From NCBI GenBank assembly GCA_018136815.1, contig CM030941.1:1239582-1303581 (forward strand): a stretch of DNA of 64,000 nt, written 5' to 3'. The DNA comes from Isochrysis galbana. Its lineage: Eukaryota; Haptophyta; Isochrysidales; Isochrysidaceae. Position numbers and translations under genes: made by a program. The notes beneath the pieces are model-generated. The model was not told the origin of the DNA. It searched no databases and saw only the letters and a program-made list of their open reading frames with translations. Positions 20,767 to 32,656 of the stretch are shown in pieces (the stretch's first letter is position 1; the number at the start of each line of letters is the position of its first letter).

Positions 20767-22439
20767 AGCAAAGGGCTGCCATCGAACGTGTTGAAGCCTA
20801 AAACATCCTCAGCCTGACGGTGAACGTTTTCGGCACCTTCTGATTGTTTGACATTTTCGTTCTGCCCTGTGATATGCCGGTACCGCGACCACACCCATCT
20901 TCAACCGAGCACAATTTGACGGACTGGGAATACCGCTTTTAGTGCGCCACGTGCTAATGCTCGCCGTCACAGCAACCGAGACAAATAATAGTACTTTTCA
21001 TGCGAACGTCCTTCTCATGTCGTCGGGTCGCGGTCGAAAATGACGTACAGGTGCCGATACAAATGTGCAGGGAAAGATCCTTCCTATCGGTCGTGTCATT
21101 GGACTCAGGAAGCCGACAAGTGACGGAGGGATGGGAACCGTATGAGTATGAGAGGGGAGGCGCGAGTAAAAGCTAGGATTGACTTTTTTCGTGCGTTTGT
21201 GCACTATCGGAGGCGACGAAAGAAAGCTTCCGCGCGGAACTTGCGGCCGCGAGGGCGGCCACGTCTGGCATCGGCCTAAAGGTGCGGGCCATCAAAAGTC
21301 CCAGTGCACTGTCAGAGCGGGGACGGTAGAAGTCCCGCACCTTTAGGAGGAGCAGGGGTGGCGCTCTCTTGCACTCCCCAAGCCGGCTGCCGCGGGGCCC
21401 GCTAGGACGACGTGGACTTGGGGCGCACTCCCTGCGCGTGCACTACTTCGGGCGGCTAGCATAGGGGTAAAGGGCTAAGATATAGATATGGTCCGATGGC
21501 AACTAAGTTTATACTTGGTTCACAATGAGGGTGTGAGCCACCGCAATACCGGTAGCATGTAGCATCCCTCTCATCTCCCATGCAAACTGCAAACGAGTTT
21601 TTAGGGGGTCTACGGTCTACAAGCATGGTGGTGCTCACCTCCAACCTCCAAGGCGGCGGCGGAATAACACCAGCGGATGCTGGATGCGCCGCGTTCGGTC
21701 TGTGTGCGAACGTGTTGTATTCATTGTATTCCTGCCCATCTGAAGGTTGTAGGCATGAATATTCGTGTAAGGTACGCGCCCACACTCACAGTTTAACAGT
21801 CGGCCCGTGTTGCTACTGACGCACAAGTCACACAGATTCGGATTCCTCATGGTCTCAATCTCAAGCCCAGTTTGCGCTGATTTTGGTGAGAGAAGAGGGG
21901 AAATCTTCCCCCGGTCCCACGATAAAAAAAATTGGGCCTCTGGGATCAACAAGAGTTTTTTTTACCCCAGCCCCCCCCACCTCTACAAAAAAAACATCTA
22001 AAGATTCAGGCTACTACCGCTAGCTATAAAGGACCACGCACTCACGGTACCGACTCATGCCATCGCCTATACCCAGAACACTCACTCCCTTTACACTACC
22101 CCCTTCATTCCTTTGTCTTTGGTATCGGGGGGGGGGGGCGCGTGCACTACGACGGGCCAAGCGCAAGGGGTGGGCTGGGGCAGACCTGTTGTTGGGTGTT
22201 CCTGTGGCAGACAAACGTAAACCGCCTTCTGAACCATCTTATATTGTCCCCGGGGGGTCTCGGCCCCCGCCCTGCGGCCCTTCTTCGTCTGCTGCCGCTC
22301 TTTCGCGGTGTCTGTCCGCCACGCGGGGTGTCAACCCGTTAGTATATCGCAAACGGGCGGTTATCTTACCTATTTGCGGGCCAGATCACGTCGTTTTTTT
22401 GTCGTTCATTTTCCGTCGTTCTCTTCGCTCTCCTGCGGG
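20767..22439. other. Intergenic region, repeat remnants only
   Basis: AT-poor spacer with no credible frame. CAACTAAGTTTATACTTGGTT at 21500-21520 is the same motif found at 3913, 4615 and 51441. G-rich and C-rich runs at about 21960-21980 and 22127-22140. Confidence 0.5.
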
Positions 22440-22860
22440 CGTGTGTCGCATGCGCGCGCCATGGCCCCCTTCTGGGGGGCCCCTCGGGGCCCCCCAGAGG
22501 GCCAGCTGGGGCAGCTCAGGGGGCAGTGGAGGCTGGGGCAGTGCCCCTGGCCTCTCCTGCCTCTCCCTCGCTCGCCTCGCTGGCCCTGGGTGCCCTCCTG
22601 GCGGCCCTGTTGGTCTGTGGCTCAGTGGTGGGGGGGTGGGTCAGTACGATCAGGGGCCAGTTCAGGCGAATGCGTGCGGCTCGCGGCGCGCGCTCGGCGA
22701 GAGTCTGGGCAGATTTGATGTCAGCTCAGCCCTTGCCAGCAGGCAGGGGCTGAGGTTGGTTGTGCAGGCCCACCCAGGGGGTGTCTGCGATGGAGAGAGG
22801 GGGGCGCGAGGCCCCCATTGGCCTCCTACTTATAAAAGTAGTTCCCCCCCCACCTCTACA
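22440..22860 (-). repeat. Truncated, diverged copy of the 0.94-kb element (family 2)
   Basis: Shares GCGCGCCATGG, GGCAGTGGAGGCTGGGGC, CTCCCTCGCTCGCCTCGCTG, GGGGTGTCTGCGATGGAGAG and the end CTTATAAAAGTAG with 56731-57668, in the same orientation. It lacks the other half of the element. Confidence 0.8.
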
Positions 22861-23890
22861 TCAGCTCCAAGACGACGGACTCGGTCTTCCATCCGTTCGA
22901 ACCGCAGCTCGATGCACCACGCTTCCGCTTCTTGGTTGGACTCCACGTCCTCCTCCTCGTCGCAACAGGTCACGTGCTGCGCACAGATCACGCGTGGCCT
23001 ACAGATCACGCGTGGCCTACAGATCACGCGTGGCCTACAGATCACGCGTGGCCTACAGATCACGCGTGGCCTACAGATCACGCGTGGCCTACAGATCACG
23101 CGTGGCCTACAGATCACGCGTGGCCTACAGATCACGCGTGGCCTACAGATCACGCGTGGCCTACAGATCACGCGTGGCCTACAGATCACGCGTGGCCTAC
23201 AGATCACGCGCCGCACACTCACAGTGACGAGCAAGGTGCACTTGTGCGTCCCATCGTACTCAACCCGATTCACCTTCCACCCAAGCGGCGTCTGCAGCAG
23301 GACAACTGCTAAGATTCGGGGAAGCCACGAGGGTCGCTGAGCTCGTACGCCAAGCACGGGAGCGCCGCGCAGTGAGGGGGCAACTGCAACTGCTGTCTCC
23401 TTGACCCCCTCCCCGTCAATACAAAAAGAAAACACCACGTGTTGCTCCGCAGCTCCGCAGGTGTGTGCAGGTCCGGACGGGTTCCAAGTGAGCTCCAAGC
23501 TCCCCACCACAGCGCGAGCGCCGAGCGCCTCTCATTGCTCATTGCAGGAAGGGAGTCACACTCAGAGAGGCTGCGGCCGACGCCACCAGATAATCCAGGT
23601 TGTCAAACTCAAAGGCAAAGGCAGAGGTGTTTGCCATCAGCGAGTCGACCGTCGTCGGGGTCAAGCAGCAGCAAGCAGCAAGTCTGCTCGCGCCTGTTGT
23701 CCAGCGGAGCTTGAAAGTGCGCGGTGCGTTCTGAAGAAGAAGAAGAGATGTGTGTCCACCGTGGATATAAATAAAGGTTGGCATTCGGGTGAGAGTATAT
23801 GAATATTGTTGTAAACCTAGATGTGAAACACGGTGGGTTAGGTCTAGAAACACACCAAAAACAGCTGTTTTTGGCTTTTTTGGAAACACG
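22840..23890 (-). CDS. Possible multi-exon gene, unrecognised
   Basis: Several minus-strand pieces look protein-like: ANTSAFAFEFDNLDYLVAS (about 23580-23637), VVFSFCIDGEGVKETAVAV (about 23380-23450), then VVLLQTPLGWKVNRVEYDG and HKCTLLVT (about 23240-23330), and CCDEEEDVESNQEAEAW with ELRFERMEDRVRRLGAD (about 22850-22975). The last two are separated by the 18-bp minisatellite, which is bounded by ACT|GTGAGT and GCGCAG|CAC and fits a phase-0 intron. I cannot link the pieces into one reliable model and do not recognise a family. A chance-open repeat region is the alternative. Confidence 0.3.
22983..23210. repeat. 18-bp minisatellite, 12 units plus a partial
   Basis: Perfect head-to-tail copies of ACAGATCACGCGTGGCCT, ending in a partial unit at 23199-23210. 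The array shows almost no divergence, so it is young or kept uniform by conversion. It is a multiple of three, so all frames stay open and give periodic six-residue peptides on both strands. Confidence 0.98.
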
Positions 23891-25058
23891 GTGAAACACA
23901 GTACCGAAAACAGCGGGTCATATATATAGTTATAGTATATACATGTATATTTATATCCCCATCTCCCGTAGGCTCACAGCTCACAGCTACCGGTAGTTCC
24001 TGTGGGAGTGTAATTGTAATTGTAACTGTCAAGCATGATTGTGATTGATGATTGATTGTCTTGCATCCAACTAGGCGGTGCTAGGTGGTAGGTGGAAGTG
24101 GTAGGTGGGAGGCCAGGCAATCAGGCGGCGGGATTGATTATGCTATGGCTATGGCCTCGCTCGCACGCTCACTCACCGCGCGCGCGCAGCGCGCAGCCCT
24201 CTGTTCCGGACATAGGGGTCTCCTAGAAACACGGTGAAAAACACTGTTTTTGACTTCCGTAGAAACACACTGTTCCTGTGTTTAACAACTAGGGTTGTAA
24301 ACGACTGTGGACATTCGATGGCTCATTTGAGTGATGTCCCATATTTGACGGAACGCGACCTCAGTTCCCCATACCACTATCGTCAAACGTACACTAGAGC
24401 TCTAACAGTAATGCTAGAAATTCTAGCGTAAACAGGATCGGCGTAAAGAGAGGGGAAAGAAGAGAGAGAGGAAGAGAGAGAGACCCGTGGCCCGTTCCTG
24501 TGTGAAGCGATTCCCGACTTACTTAGTCAGTAAAGTGGCAGGAGAGGAGGAGAGGGGGACACATTCTACTAGATGGAGACCATCTGTAACACGATGGTAC
24601 CACAAGTTCTGTGTCGGTGTGATTATTTTGTATTTTGTGCGTTTTGCGCTGTACTCCTACTCTTCTGACACACGTGAGAGTCCCTTTTTGCCTCTCTCTC
24701 TTCTTTTCCCTTCCGTTTCGTCGTCGGCATCCATCCTCCTCTCCCTCTCCACCCTCTTCCAGTGATTCTAGAGAGTGGCGAGTAAAGTATCCCAGATTGT
24801 ACGGCATCTCCCCTTTTGTTACTTCTCTCTCCTGTCTCAGCCCCAAATCTCTCTCTCTCTCTCCCCCCCCCCCCCCCGCCGCCCCTCTTCCCTCTTCCCC
24901 TCTCCCCCCCGCCCCCCGCTCTCCCCCGCCCTCCCCCTCCCCCCCTCTCGCCCGCGCCGCGCTCTCTGCCGCTGCTGCTGCCCGCGGTGCTGCGCACTCA
25001 GCAGCCCCCCGCACCCGTTCGCGGGCGGGGCCAGCGCGCCCAGCCATCTCATCCGGCC
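23891..25058. other. Intergenic region, kinase promoter side
   Basis: No gene seen up to the kinase start. AT-rich TATATA stretches near 23920-23950, and a long CT- and C-rich tract at 24660-24960 just upstream of the kinase ATG. Confidence 0.5.
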
Positions 25059-27622
25059 ATGTCAAGCGTTGCCGACTTCGTGCCGCAGCGACACCTCGGC
25101 TCGGGCGCAAGCGGTGTGGTTCGGCTGGCACGCCGGATCGCTGACGGCCGTCTCTATGCGCTCAAGGAGCTGCAAATGCCAAGGAACCCGAACGAGGCAT
25201 CAGCAATGCTACAGGAGTCGCACATCCTCGCATCGATAGAGCATCCTTTCGTCATCCGCTACTACGACTCTTTTGTAGACAACAGCAGTCTGACGCTCTA
25301 CTTGGTCATGGAGTGAGTTGCTGCATCGCACTGCGTTGCCTGGGAGCATGCCAAGCGCTGTCAGCGTGAGATTGGGATGTCACCCGGCGAGGCCTTGATT
25401 TCGGACAGGAGATCGGCTTCCCGATTTGATCCGTCCTTGATTTGATCAGAGGGGATATGGCAGAGCAGGAGTGACCGCAGTCTCGACATGGAAGATTGAT
25501 GTCGTGTCCCCTTGGTACAGGTACGCTCCCAACGGCTCGCTGCACGGCTTGCTGGAAGAGCATCAACGCACTGGAACGCATCTGGATGAGACGGTCATCT
25601 GGCGGTATTGCATACAGCTCTTCATTGGACTACATGCCATCCATTCATTGTGCGCGCCTCCATGATTTGCGCTCAATGCACTCATTGTAACTGAGGAACT
25701 TTCGACCTGGTATCTCCCATGTTGTCGTTGTGTTGCCTAACGTTCATCTTGCTGCTGCGGACCGCAGACGCGTCGTTCATCGCGACATCAAGCCTCACAA
25801 CATCTTCTTGGGAGAAGGCGATATCGTCAAGATTGGCGATTTTGGTGTGTCAAGACAGCTCAACTCCTCCCGTGAAATGGCGCAGACTCTTGTTGGTTCG
25901 CCAGGGTATCTCTCTCCAGAGCTCTGCAACGGGGACCCATACAACGAGAAAGCGGACATATGGGCCCTCGGTGTGCTGCTAAGCGAGCTGTGCGCGCTCA
26001 AACACCCCTTCGGCGACGCATCATCGCAAGCGGCCTTGATCATGAAAATAATGCGGGCTGCGCCACCAATGCTCCCTTCAATGTATTCGGCGCAGCTCTC
26101 ACGTTTATTGGTCTGCTGCATGCAACGCCAGCCGCTCAGCAGACCGTCCGCTCTGCAATTGCTCTCGCTCTCGACAACGCTGCAACATGCAGCCCGCCTC
26201 GATCTTTTGAGCTACTTTCCGCCGAGCGCGCTGCGGACTTATGCAGCTTCAGCTAGTGGAAAACAAGCAACTGTGACTTCGTTTCGAGTGGATGAAGGTT
26301 TGGAACCACAACTTGATGCAGATGCCATGGGGGCCACTACGTCCCATTCTCATCTCCGCGGCACTTTCACGGACGAGACATTCGCCGAGGAGCGGCACCA
26401 CACCCACCACAACGACGTGGCGGATTCGGGTGTGGGTCGCCGTCAAGGCGAGCGACGCCGCTGCGGGAACTCCACTCGTAAAGCAAGCTCTGGGCCGTGG
26501 GAGCTCAAGCCTGTCTGCGTTGGGCGGCAACGTTGCGGATCATTCAACAACACGAACAGCCACGGGACCTACTCGTCCGCAGAGTCGTCGGCGTACGCCT
26601 TTACCGACGATGATAACCTCTCTGGGGAGGAACTCGGTCCATCCACATCGACGCCGCCAAGGCCCGCTGCAATGGGACGTGCCCAAGAGTCGGCTTGGGG
26701 CTGGGGCCGAGGTGCTTCCTCTTCCGATCTGATGTCTGAAGAGCCGGTCCGGGATCGAGGGCGAGGAGCCTTGTGGGAGTCAGGCAGCGGACTCAAACAG
26801 TTGGATCGGCGCGATCAGGCACACCCGCGTGTATGCTCGTCAGCATTTCTATCGGCGGGTAGTGTGGCAAGTCGGCTTGGGCACGTCGTCTCGGGAGAGG
26901 ACTTCAACCCGTCAGCATCATCGATGGCGAGGTCTACAGGTGGTCGTGCGCAATACTCTGCGTTGGAAAGAGACGGGGTTCAGAAGGCTGAAGCGAGGGC
27001 CATGGGTCTGGGCCGCGGGGCGGGGGCAGTGTCGTCTGAGCCGGACAAAGGTATTGCGTTTGCTGACGGCGCATGCAAGCATTCTAATCGACGTGACTTG
27101 GCGCGTCCACGTGTGTGCACGTCGCCGTTCCCGACGCAGGCGGCTGCAAGCCTGCCGGTACAAGCCCCTGTGGATCCATCCACCGAGAGTGCCGGAAACT
27201 CGCGAAGCCTCCTCCCAAGTGCTTCCTCTCCCCGTGAGCGTGAGGTGAAAGGCCTATGGGCCAAACGGCGTGGGGACGCCCATCAACCCATGGTAGCCGG
27301 GAAGCTGCACATGCTCTCGCTCAATGATGGGGACTTGGACCATGCTTCGAGCCCGATCGATCGCTTCGCTAGACATCATTGCCCTGACGTTGCTCGTGTG
27401 CGCGGCGATTCCTGCCCATCTGATGATGGGCTCTATGTCCCTGTTCAAAGGCCCGAGGCCTCACCTCTTTACAATCTTGTGCGGCAGAACTTCCCTCGCC
27501 GAAACGATAGGCAAGGGGTAGGCGGCCCGCGCCCGGAATGTGATCCCGAGCCAAAGCAAGTGCACTCACAGGACGCACTTTGGGGCCGGAAACTTTTTGA
27601 CGCAAGCTCGGCCAACGGCTAA
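25059..27622 (+). CDS. NEK-type serine/threonine protein kinase
   Basis: Three exons in phase: 25059-25312, 25521-25649, 25768-27622, giving about 745 aa. The N-terminal ~255 residues are a full kinase domain: glycine loop GSGASG (14-19), lysine K36 in YALKEL, catalytic HRD with D134 in VVHRDIKPHN, DFG at 152-154, and GSPGYLSPEL in place of the usual GTPxYMSPE. The closest match by eye is the NIMA-related (NEK) family, which acts in cilia and mitosis. The remaining ~490 residues are Ser/Arg/Gly-rich with no domain, and appear disordered. Introns are 208 and 118 bp. In the first, the donor GTGAGT follows GA, so a retained intron would stop at once (GAG TGA). The start ATG is the first before the glycine loop. 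Confidence 0.9.
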
Positions 27623-27719
27623 TATATTCGCAATACGCACTGTGAGCTAACACGATAGATGCGTGACTTATCTTGCGCGAGTGCACCTTGCGCTCCTTGG
27701 TGGCGCAAGCCACTTAGGG

Positions 27720-29415
27720 ATTTTGGCGGAAACTAGTCGACAAAATAGAGAAGAAGGCCACCATATACATGCCGCTCACAAACAACCTATCAATACACGG
27801 CAAAACAAAAGTGGCCAACTTCCTAATATATTCTATTCCGAGATACTGGTTACAAACACTAGCGGCCCCCAGATGGTTCCACACGGCCGTCAAAAGAGCT
27901 GTAGACAAAATAATGTGGACTAACGCGCGCACCGGGCGAAGGTTACAATGGATAAAACACCCCGAACTCCCACTGAAAAACGACACCGAGGAAGGGCCCC
28001 ACCTAGGGGTGGGCCTACTGGACTGGGACAACCATGTTAAAGCGCTACAAGCGAAATGGGCACTAAACTACCTAGACGCGCGTCAAGCGCAATGGAAACA
28101 AGTGCTCGACGCTTGGTTCTGTCGCACGAACCTAGGGAGAGCAGCTGTCCTGTCGACGATACCTACGAACAAACTGACCGACGGCATAACAAGTTCGAGC
28201 AAACTCCCGGCGTTCTGGAAACAAGCGCTGAACAATATCCGCGAACTAGAACTCACACCCCTAAAAACGAGCAGAGATGGGCTGCTCTCGCAACCCATGT
28301 GGGGCAGTCCGACACACCCGGGCCCCAAACTGAACCCCTCATGGGCGAAACTACGGAACAAACTGGAATGCAACGCCATACACAACGTGTTTAGGGACTT
28401 CGAGGCGATTGTACCTTTCAGCGGGGAGGAATGTGCGCAATACCTTAGAAACAACGACACGTACATACAATTCAAAGGGGAATATATTCCAAGGGACAAA
28501 TTTTTAGAAACATGGGAAACACTGGTAAGACATGCAACGTCGACAATGTCGACAGCGGAGGGTACGGACGCGAGTGGAGACATACCCCCCAGGCGCGAAA
28601 ACAGAGAGCAAAACGACCCGATAGAACCGCCCCCCGAATTACGCATCACACAAGACGGCGAATACTACGTGAAGAACAAAGGCACATGGTACGAGGCGGA
28701 ACTTTCGTACCTCGGCACACCAATAACCGGAAAGATAACCACCGCTCCACCGAACCTCGACAACTCCCCGCCGGCTAGGTGGGGAGAAGGATACAAGTCC
28801 AACAAGAGACTCGAATACCCGCTAGCTGATGAACACACTTTGGACGGCAAGACACCGCTCGACGCCACCGAGGTAACACACCTCACCAGAGCCCTTCAGC
28901 AAGCAAGCCGCAAACGCAAGCGCCTCACGGGACCTACCAAATGGGAGGAGAAACTCCAAATACCAACAAGCACATGGACACACCTAGCTAAGCCATACAC
29001 GTCCCCAATGGTGACAGCGCGCGACACGCACCTACACTTCAAACACATAACACATAGACGGGTGGGCACGTACAATCGATTCCCTGACAGAGCAAACACA
29101 TGCCGTATATGCGGAACGGCGAACGAATCCTCGACGCACCTGGGGGAATGCCCCGGGATAACCAGGGTATTGGACGCACTAAACAAAATCGCGAGGTTCT
29201 CGCCCAAAGCCGAAAGAAACAGAGAAGACATCATCATAGACAATCTATTCATTTTCCCAAAAGGGGACGCCCCAAAAGCGTTATACATTCTATACCTGCT
29301 AGCATGGAGATATATCATAACAGACTTCTATAGGATTCACTATGAGAATATAAAATACTCAGAAGAATCAATACTCATAAGAATAATAGATAGAGAGATA
29401 CACTACCCTGTGTAA
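27720..29415 (+). mobile_element. 5'-truncated non-LTR (LINE) retrotransposon, ORF2 C-terminal part
   Basis: The frame starts inside the thumb/connection part of a reverse transcriptase (KKATIYMPLTNNLSIHGKT, then RYWLQTLAAPRWFH) and runs 548 codons from 27769 to a stop at 29415. Near the end is HFKHITHRRVGTYNRF followed by C-RICG-x6-H-x3-C (CRICGTANESSTHLGEC), the zinc-binding zf-RVT tail of LINE proteins. The catalytic YADD region is missing, so this copy is dead on arrival. It begins about 100 bp past the kinase stop codon. The frame is undamaged, so the insertion is recent. Related pieces lie at 29775-29985 and 56230-56705. Confidence 0.88.
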
Positions 29416-29467
29416 AGCACTATTATTCGCATATGAAACCGACTCAGCGCGAACGGCCCAAGCGGGC

Positions 29468-30055
29468 ATGGGAAGACAACCCAAGAAAAGGATAGATGTA
29501 GGCGACCTGAGACCCGTATTTCACATAAGCGACAGAGGTGGGCTCAAACCCAGCGAGGAGCTAGCGCCAAGTCCACCATCTCGTGGTGAAGAGGCCCCGG
29601 GTCTGCTGCCCGACTCCCTTCTTCATCTCTCTCCTTCTCCTTCTCCACCGTCCGCTACGGTCCCGCCGCCAACCTCTTCGGCTTCACCGGAGCTCAACCC
29701 CGTCGAGCTGCGCTATATTGAGCTGATGCAGGCCATGGCCGCACAGTTCTCTCAGCAACTCGCTGCGGTCACCGCAGCAGACAAAATCCTGTGGGAAAGC
29801 CCCTACACCGGCAGAATAAACAAATGGGTAAAACACCCGCAGCACCCCATACACGAAGCGGACAACGCGACACGCACGATGGGGACCGGCCTCCTCCATT
29901 GGACGGCGCACGTGAAAGCTCTCCAAGCGAAATGGATACTGAACTATCTTAACGCGAGGAGGGCCGTATGGAAACACGCGCTAGACCCGGAGTGCCTAGC
30001 TTTTGATCGCTACCGGGCGCGCTGCCAGCGCTTTCTCGGCCATCCACTTAGATAG
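29468..30055 (+). pseudogene. Chimeric frame: gag-like segment joined to a LINE segment
   Basis: About 29580-29773 repeats the gag-like region of 11870-12060 (LLPDSLLHLSPSPSPPSATV, ELRYIELMQAMAAQFSQQLA). At about 29774 the frame continues without a break into LINE ORF2 sequence (AADKILWESPYTGR, TRTMGTGLL, HVKALQAKWILNYLNAR). It ends with unrelated residues after KHALD. The LINE part is closer to the copy at 56.2-56.7 kb than to the neighbour at 27.7 kb. The frame spans the joint with no stop. Confidence 0.8.
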
Positions 30056-30705
30056 AATGACACACCAAGCATCATATGCAAAGATGCCACCCTAACTAAC
30101 AGCTACAGCTACGCCAATCGCCGCCGCCGCCCGCGCGCATCGCGTCACAGTTGGCCCTGCGCAACACCGACAACAAGACCAAGGCTACGGGCCGAACGGC
30201 GAACGGCGAACGGGCCGGACTGCCCAACTTTCGAACGCGACTGCGCGGGCCGCTGGGGCTTTCTTGCCCTTGCCCCTCAGCTTGCATAGGCTATGCATAG
30301 GGCGACCCAAAACTCATCACTCATCACATGAAATGGTTCCGCCCCAGGAGCCAAATTCATCGGCCTAGCGGGCTCGGCGCACGCCTTAACGGTGAAGGCG
30401 GGGGTGAGAGGTGGAGGTGAACACCCCCCACACCAGCTCTCAAGATTTCGGATCAAGGGTGGGCGCGAACGCGTGGGGACGGGGCAGGAGGCTTTGGGGG
30501 TTAGAGGCAAGTCCGGAACGGCCTGGTCGCGACCGGCCCGTCGCGCCGCACGGCCACTCGCCACTTGATTGAGGAGCTGCACTTCCAGGCGTCCAAGCGA
30601 GCGCGCGAGCGCTTGTCGACGTCAATCGGGGCCATGCATGGCCCTGGGGGTCGGGCCGGATCGAATCGAGGCATTCCTGCGGTGCGAGGGGCCAGGATGG
30701 GTTAG
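30056..30705. other. Intergenic region, no gene seen
   Basis: GC-rich spacer without coding signal. Confidence 0.5.
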
Positions 30706-31170
30706 TACGAGTGTGTGCGACCCTTAAGAACCAGCGTGCGGCCTACTAGCTACTAGTACTAGTGACCCCCCACCATGCACCATGCTCGCTGCTCGCGAGC
30801 AGAGCGCAGAGCTCTGGATTCTGCATGGCCACCACCTCCAGGCCATTCTTCGGCCGATCACGCGCGATCGGACGTCGCGGAAGCTCCGCGTTTCTAAGAG
30901 TGATGCGCCCCACATTCACTACTTTGATTCCCTCCCGTGAGCGCCCGCCTCAATCTCAATCTCCCAAAATAGACCGCCACGCGCGGGGCAAAGGAGGGGG
31001 GGGGGGCCTCACCGACGCCATTGCCCTTCGTGGGGCGGGAGGGGGTCGTTCGGAGGGGGGAAGGGAGTTGCCGGGGCAGGTAGGGGGGGACCCTGCGGAA
31101 TCCTTGGACACCCAGCCAGGGGAGGTGGGAAATAGTGGTTAAAATGAGTGAGTGACCGGGCTAGTAAGAG
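30706..31170 (+). repeat. Dispersed repeat (family 4), copy A
   Basis: Starts GGTTAGTACGAGTGTGTGCG and ends GAGTGAGTGACCGGGCT. Copy B is reversed at 34840-35250; copy C at 43498-43905 is diverged and interrupted by another element. Shared blocks: CTCCGCGTTTCT, TTTGATTCCCTC, CTCCCAAAATAGA, ATCCTTGGACACCCA. Non-coding. Confidence 0.85.
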
Positions 31171-31284
31171 TAAGTGTGCCTCAGCACCACGGGTGGAGTA
31201 AACTAGCACGAACAAGAAAACTCTGAGAGAAGAGGAGAACGAGGGAGGCGTGTCCGCCGTCGATGACCGACCGGGCCTCGGTCG

Positions 31285-32181
31285 ATGGACGGCTCTTACT
31301 GGGGCGAGATATTCAGGGATGCGGCGCGGATCTCACACGCCTGGGCCGCCGAGCAGGCGCGCACCGAGGCAATACTGGCCGCTCTGCTCGAGTTCCACTC
31401 CCGCCTTGTGCAGCTGGGCCCGTGGGTGCGTTACACTGGGCAGCCGGTGGAACTGCTGCCGACTTGTGGAAAGCATATTGCCTTGCAGAGAACGGAGTGA
31501 ATTGAGCTTGAGCCAATGCTTACATTTCACCCTCTTACCTTTTGTAGATCCCCCGCGTCCGTCCAGAGCCTTACGGGGCGCTGCTGCGAGCAGAGCCCAA
31601 CAGTGATGGCCTCGGGTGCATTTCAGAGCTTCGCGCTCGCCACGAACGTGGCCGCAGCAACCTTCTTCGTGCATTGCAAGAGAGTGTCAACAAGTTCAGC
31701 ATTTTTCAGCAGGACTTTGCACAGCTACACGGTGCTCCTACACGTTACACAGCCCTGTAGAGTGTCAGCGCCCTTACAGAAGATGTCGCTTCCATCTCAT
31801 GATGCTTGCCCGTCTTGCATAGGACGTGTGTGTGATCGCTACAACAAATTGAGTCACATGCTGCGGTTCGACGAATCCGTCGTTCTCTCCGCCGAGGTCT
31901 CAGAAACTATTGTGGGAGCAGGCCGCGGGATAAAGGCAGGGAAGATCTTGTTCCCCCCGGCGCCCGAGGCGGTGAGGTGGGTGAAAGAAGTTGACATTGC
32001 CTTTACGAAGGAGTTGGAGCTCAAGCTGAGATTACTGGATATACTAACAACAAACGACGCGGGGCCCAATTCGTTGTCACAACTTTCACGGGCCGCACGA
32101 ATTTGGTGCCTTCAACCTGGGATCGAGAGGGAAGCTGTGGAGCGCCTACCCTATTTGGTTGAATCGCTCACAGTCGAATGA
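31285..32181 (+). CDS. CINP-like protein (CDK2-interacting protein family), tentative
   Basis: Three exons join in phase: 31285-31425, 31548-31731 and 31823-32181, for about 227 aa; human CINP is near 212. Helical N-terminal parts (YWGEIFRDAARISHAW, then LLRALQESVNKFSIFQQDF) precede a C-terminal domain with VKEVDIAFTKELELKLRLLD and IWCLQPGIEREAVERLPYL. The KEL-LK helix and the W-x2-QP-x-I/V-E ending are what recall CINP, which acts in replication checkpoint signalling and ribosome maturation. The match is from memory and weak in the first half. Introns of 122 and 91 bp, GT-AG; the second donor (CACG|GTGCTC) is a weak consensus. The ATG at 31285 is the only one giving this helical start. Confidence 0.5.
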
Positions 32182-32656
32182 GTCTTGTGTGCCGCGTGCT
32201 GCATTAAATGAGACGGAGAGGGAGAAGGTGCCATTCGTGTCTTCGTGTCTTGTGTCTTGTGGCTTGTTTTGTGTGGTGAACTACTATGGTATCGACGGGA
32301 CAGAGGCTGAGGGGAGAGGATGGCGGGAAACGGAGCAGATGTGAAGATGAAAATGGCATCTTAAAGATAAAGATGCATCTCATGATGGGGTGGAAGTTGA
32401 TGTTGAGGAAAGGCGAAAAGTTAAAGGCTGGGGCCAGTGTGCGGCCGATTACCAGAGCCTACGACGAATGGACGAGGGCTATCACTCATAGCACATAGTC
32501 ATATGTGGGAGGGCAGCGATGTCTTACTTAGATGATACAGCCGCGATCCATCCATCTCACACTCTTCTGTTCATCCCTTTTTATTTTATACTACTCTACT
32601 AGTACTCTGCGACAAATTCTAGGACTACAGCTCTACACGTTTCCCTCCTCTCTCTG
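32182..32656. other. Intergenic region, no gene seen
   Basis: Spacer between two plus-strand genes; presumed terminator of the first and promoter of the second, without a clear TATA or poly-A signal. Confidence 0.5.

Noticed and set aside
22983-23210. CRISPR-like regular repeats
   Set aside because: Units are directly head to tail with no spacers, and the genome is eukaryotic.
22057-23340. 427-codon plus-strand frame across the minisatellite
   Set aside because: It stays open because the 18-bp repeat is a multiple of three; the rest is a GC-rich repeat (family 2), with no protein-like segment.
27769-29415. Host gene downstream of the kinase
   Set aside because: The zf-RVT tail and related fragments elsewhere show that it is LINE sequence.
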